Assembly (NCBI GenBank): GCA_013816805.1
Contig: JACDDS010000005.1
Coordinates: 62,001-126,000, forward strand
Length of the DNA: 64,000 nucleotides
Reading direction: 5' to 3'
Source: Chitinophagales bacterium
Lineage (GTDB): Bacteria; Bacteroidota; Bacteroidia; Chitinophagales; UBA10324
Shown: in pieces, positions 62,148 to 64,000 of the stretch
How positions within the stretch are numbered: position 1 is the first letter of the stretch
Layout: each line of letters begins with the position of its first letter
The notes under the pieces: model-generated
What the model saw: only the letters and a program-made list of their open reading frames with translations
What the model was told of the DNA's origin: nothing
Database searches by the model: none
Translations under genes and position numbers: made by a program

Positions 62148-63023
62148 ATGAAAGTTGCAGTGATCGGTGCAAACGGACAACTTGGTACAGATGTTTGCGA
62201 AGTATTTTCAATAGCACATAACGTTATTCCTCTTACTCATAACGATATTGAAATAGGGGAAATAGATAACGTGAAAAAAGTTTTAAGTGAAATTAAACCG
62301 GATGCAGTAGTATGTACTGCAGCGGCACATAATGTTCCAAAATGTGAGCAGGAACCGGATATAGCCTTTCGCATAAATGGAATCGGATCTTTAAACCTTG
62401 CAAAAGCTTCTCAGGATCTGGATTTTAAACTAGTTCAATACTCCACTGATTATGTTTTTGATGGAAGAAAAATGAAACCTTATACAGAAGCTGATCCCGT
62501 ATTTCCACAAAGCGTATATGCGGTTACTAAATATACAGGTGAACAGTTCATTCAGAATTATTGCACTAAATATTTTGTGGTGCGTGTCTCTGGCATATAT
62601 GGGAAAATACCCTGCCGTGCCAAAGGGGGAAATTTTATATCCACTATGGTAAAGCTTTCTAAAGAAAAACCGGAAGTGAGGGTGGTTAATGATGAGGTGT
62701 TAACCCCTACCCCTACTAAAGAAATTGCAAAAAACACTTTATCACTTATTGAAACGGAAGCTTATAATTTATATCATATGACCTGTGAAGGTGAAGTTTC
62801 CTGGTATGAATTTGCCCGAACTATTTTTGATGCACTTAATTTAAAAACTCCCTTATATGAGGCGAGCGTTAAAGATTTTCCGTTAGTAGTAAAACGTCCA
62901 TTTTACTCTGTGCTCGACAATTATAATCTGCAGCGAATCGGATTAAACCAGATGCCCGGATGGAAGGAAGCACTCACTGAATTCTTAAAAAAAAATTACG
63001 TGGAACCTGTTTTCAGCAAGTAA
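62148..63023 (+). CDS. rfbD: dTDP-4-dehydrorhamnose reductase
   Basis: Final step of dTDP-L-rhamnose synthesis; NADPH-dependent. GANGQLGTDVCEVF near 8-21, CTAAAHNVPKCEQEP, STDYVFDGRKMKPY near 103-116, YAVTKYTGEQFIQNY with YxxxK near 125-139, and HMTCEGEVSWYEFA. 291 residues. It lies 26 bases before the glycosyltransferase. The CTAAAHNVP segment replaces the more usual 'NAAAYTAVD', so the enzyme could act on a related 4-keto sugar. Confidence 0.9.
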   Translation: MKVAVIGANGQLGTDVCEVFSIAHNVIPLTHNDIEIGEIDNVKKVLSEIKPDAVVCTAAAHNVPKCEQEPDIAFRINGIGSLNLAKASQDLDFKLVQYSTDYVFDGRKMKPYTEADPVFPQSVYAVTKYTGEQFIQNYCTKYFVVRVSGIYGKIPCRAKGGNFISTMVKLSKEKPEVRVVNDEVLTPTPTKEIAKNTLSLIETEAYNLYHMTCEGEVSWYEFARTIFDALNLKTPLYEASVKDFPLVVKRPFYSVLDNYNLQRIGLNQMPGWKEALTEFLKKNYVEPVFSK

Positions 63024-63049
63024 TTGTTCATGCCGGTTTAATACTCCTT

Positions 63050-64000
63050 ATGAAAATAGCTATACTCGGTACTCGGGGAATACCTTCAGGATACAGCGGA
63101 TATGAAGCCTTTGCAGAGGAACTGGGGGTGAGATTGGTGAAGCGTGGACATGAGGTAACGGTATATGCTCATAAAAATATGTTTACGGAATTCCAGGAAG
63201 AATACCGTGGCATTAAGCTTCTATATATTCCTTCCATGCAGGGAAAAAATACTTCTCAATTTTCCCACTCCTTTATTTCTACGTGGAAGGTTATATTTTC
63301 CCGAACAGATGTGGTGTTATTCTGCAATGCTGCAAATGGGCCATTTGGATTATTGCTGAGTATGTTTGGAAAGAAAAACTGCATTAATGTAGACGGTCTG
63401 GAGTGGATGCGACCCAAATGGAGCAATGCCGGAAAAAAATATTTTTATTTCGGCGCCTGGTGCGCCACTAAATTTTTTAATGTAGTAATTACCGATGCAA
63501 AAGGAATGCAGGATTATTACAAAAAAGAATTTAATTGCAACTCCACCGACATCGCTTATGGTGCCGATCTTAAATATGCAGACAATCCGGATGCTGTCCG
63601 AAAGTTTGGTCTCGAGCCTTTTCAATATTATCTTATTGCATCACGTCTGGTTCCTGATAACAACGCTGATATTATTGTCAAAGCCTTCATGAAATCAGAT
63701 TCAAAACGCGTGCTGGCCATTGCAGGAGGTACGGTGTATAAAAATCCATTTGAAGAAGAGCTAAGAAGTATAGCTGATCCTAAACGTGTAAAATTTTTAG
63801 GACACATCAACGATAGTAACCTCATAAAAGAGCTTCATGCAAATGCTTATGCTTACACACATGGCCATGAATTTGGTGGAACTAATCCCGCACTGTTAAA
63901 AGGTCTTGCATACGGAAATTGTGTATTGGCAATGGATACGGTTTTTAACCGGGAGGTTCTGAAAGATGGTGAATACGGAATTCTTTGGAAAAAAAATGAA
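63050..64000 (+). CDS. Glycosyltransferase with DUF1972 domain, 3' end cut by the window
   Basis: At least 317 codons, open to the right edge with no stop. The N-terminal domain has LGTRGIPSGYSGYEAFAEEL, a DUF1972 hallmark, followed by CNAANGPFGLLLSMFGKKNC and VDGLEWMRPKWSNAGKKYF. The second domain is GT4-like: YLIASRLVPDNNADIIVKAF, VKFLGHINDSNLIKELHANA and HGHEFGGTNPALLKGLAYGN with the acidic/Glu region of the donor site. It most likely adds a rhamnose-type or related sugar in O-antigen or capsule assembly. Confidence 0.93.
   Translation, partial: MKIAILGTRGIPSGYSGYEAFAEELGVRLVKRGHEVTVYAHKNMFTEFQEEYRGIKLLYIPSMQGKNTSQFSHSFISTWKVIFSRTDVVLFCNAANGPFGLLLSMFGKKNCINVDGLEWMRPKWSNAGKKYFYFGAWCATKFFNVVITDAKGMQDYYKKEFNCNSTDIAYGADLKYADNPDAVRKFGLEPFQYYLIASRLVPDNNADIIVKAFMKSDSKRVLAIAGGTVYKNPFEEELRSIADPKRVKFLGHINDSNLIKELHANAYAYTHGHEFGGTNPALLKGLAYGNCVLAMDTVFNREVLKDGEYGILWKKNE

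Noticed and set aside
62148-64000. Complete dTDP-rhamnose operon
   Set aside because: rfbA and rfbB are not present in the window, so only the last steps can be claimed.

Overview
The window is chromosomal DNA from a member of the Bacteroidota, probably a free-living aerobic member of the Chitinophagales/Saprospirales/Cytophagales type. Supporting signs are the type IX secretion (T9SS type A) C-terminal sorting domains on four genes plus remnants, TonB-dependent receptors paired with GLPGLI or DUF4249 proteins, and -7 promoter boxes of the TAnnTTTG type. The DUF1573-yajC-coaE gene order, a long S1 protein, and the near absence of Shine-Dalgarno sequences point the same way. The DNA is AT-rich and densely coded. 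I see no prophage, CRISPR array, tRNA, rRNA or transposase gene.

Layout. 1-9.6 kb: start of an unknown gene, a peptidase family M49 (dipeptidyl-peptidase III) protein, a secreted arylsulfotransferase-like protein, clpS, an APC permease, an ECF sigma/anti-sigma pair, and a DEAD-box RNA helicase. 9.57-12.15 kb is a rearranged stretch. It holds three copies of a two-hairpin extragenic repeat, a direct duplication of the helicase 3' end, a T9SS-exported protein, and remnants of two other T9SS genes. 12.15-21 kb is housekeeping: FAD-dependent dehydrogenase, pgi, a YkgJ-type cysteine cluster protein, an Fpg/Nei-like protein, a flavin reductase, DUF1328, DUF1573, yajC, coaE and nth, then a frameshifted YciI-like pseudogene. 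21.4-27 kb: a three-gene ABC importer, DUF983, and lon. 27.3-34.7 kb: a frameshifted T9SS protein, DUF1801, a beta-propeller lipoprotein, an outer-membrane pair including a helix-hairpin-helix/beta-barrel fusion, and a phosphodiesterase. 34.7-42.3 kb: GLPGLI plus TonB-type barrel, a membrane protein, a polyprenyl synthase, and rpsA. 42.4-57.3 kb: DUF488, a very large BNR/VPS10-like propeller, a SWIB protein, an S9 peptidase, purL, an mqnE-phosphatase-mqnA operon, and a TonB receptor with DUF4249. 57.4-64 kb: trxB, a secreted haem/copper protein, and the start of a surface-polysaccharide cluster (rfbC, an SDR epimerase, rfbD, and a glycosyltransferase cut by the window edge).

How the genes work together. 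Menaquinone appears to be made through the futalosine route (mqnE, mqnA), and the polyprenyl synthase could supply the side chain. The sorting-domain proteins depend on a T9SS encoded elsewhere. The rfb genes feed deoxysugar to a glycan. I did not find a complete new defence or metabolic system. The most unusual items are the repeat-driven rearrangement at 9.6-12.1 kb, an endonuclease III with His in place of one iron-sulfur Cys, an Fpg/Nei-like protein without the catalytic N-terminal Pro, rpsA with a strong Shine-Dalgarno and a TTG start, a CIRCE-geometry palindrome in front of lon, and the DNA-binding-domain/outer-membrane-barrel fusion.
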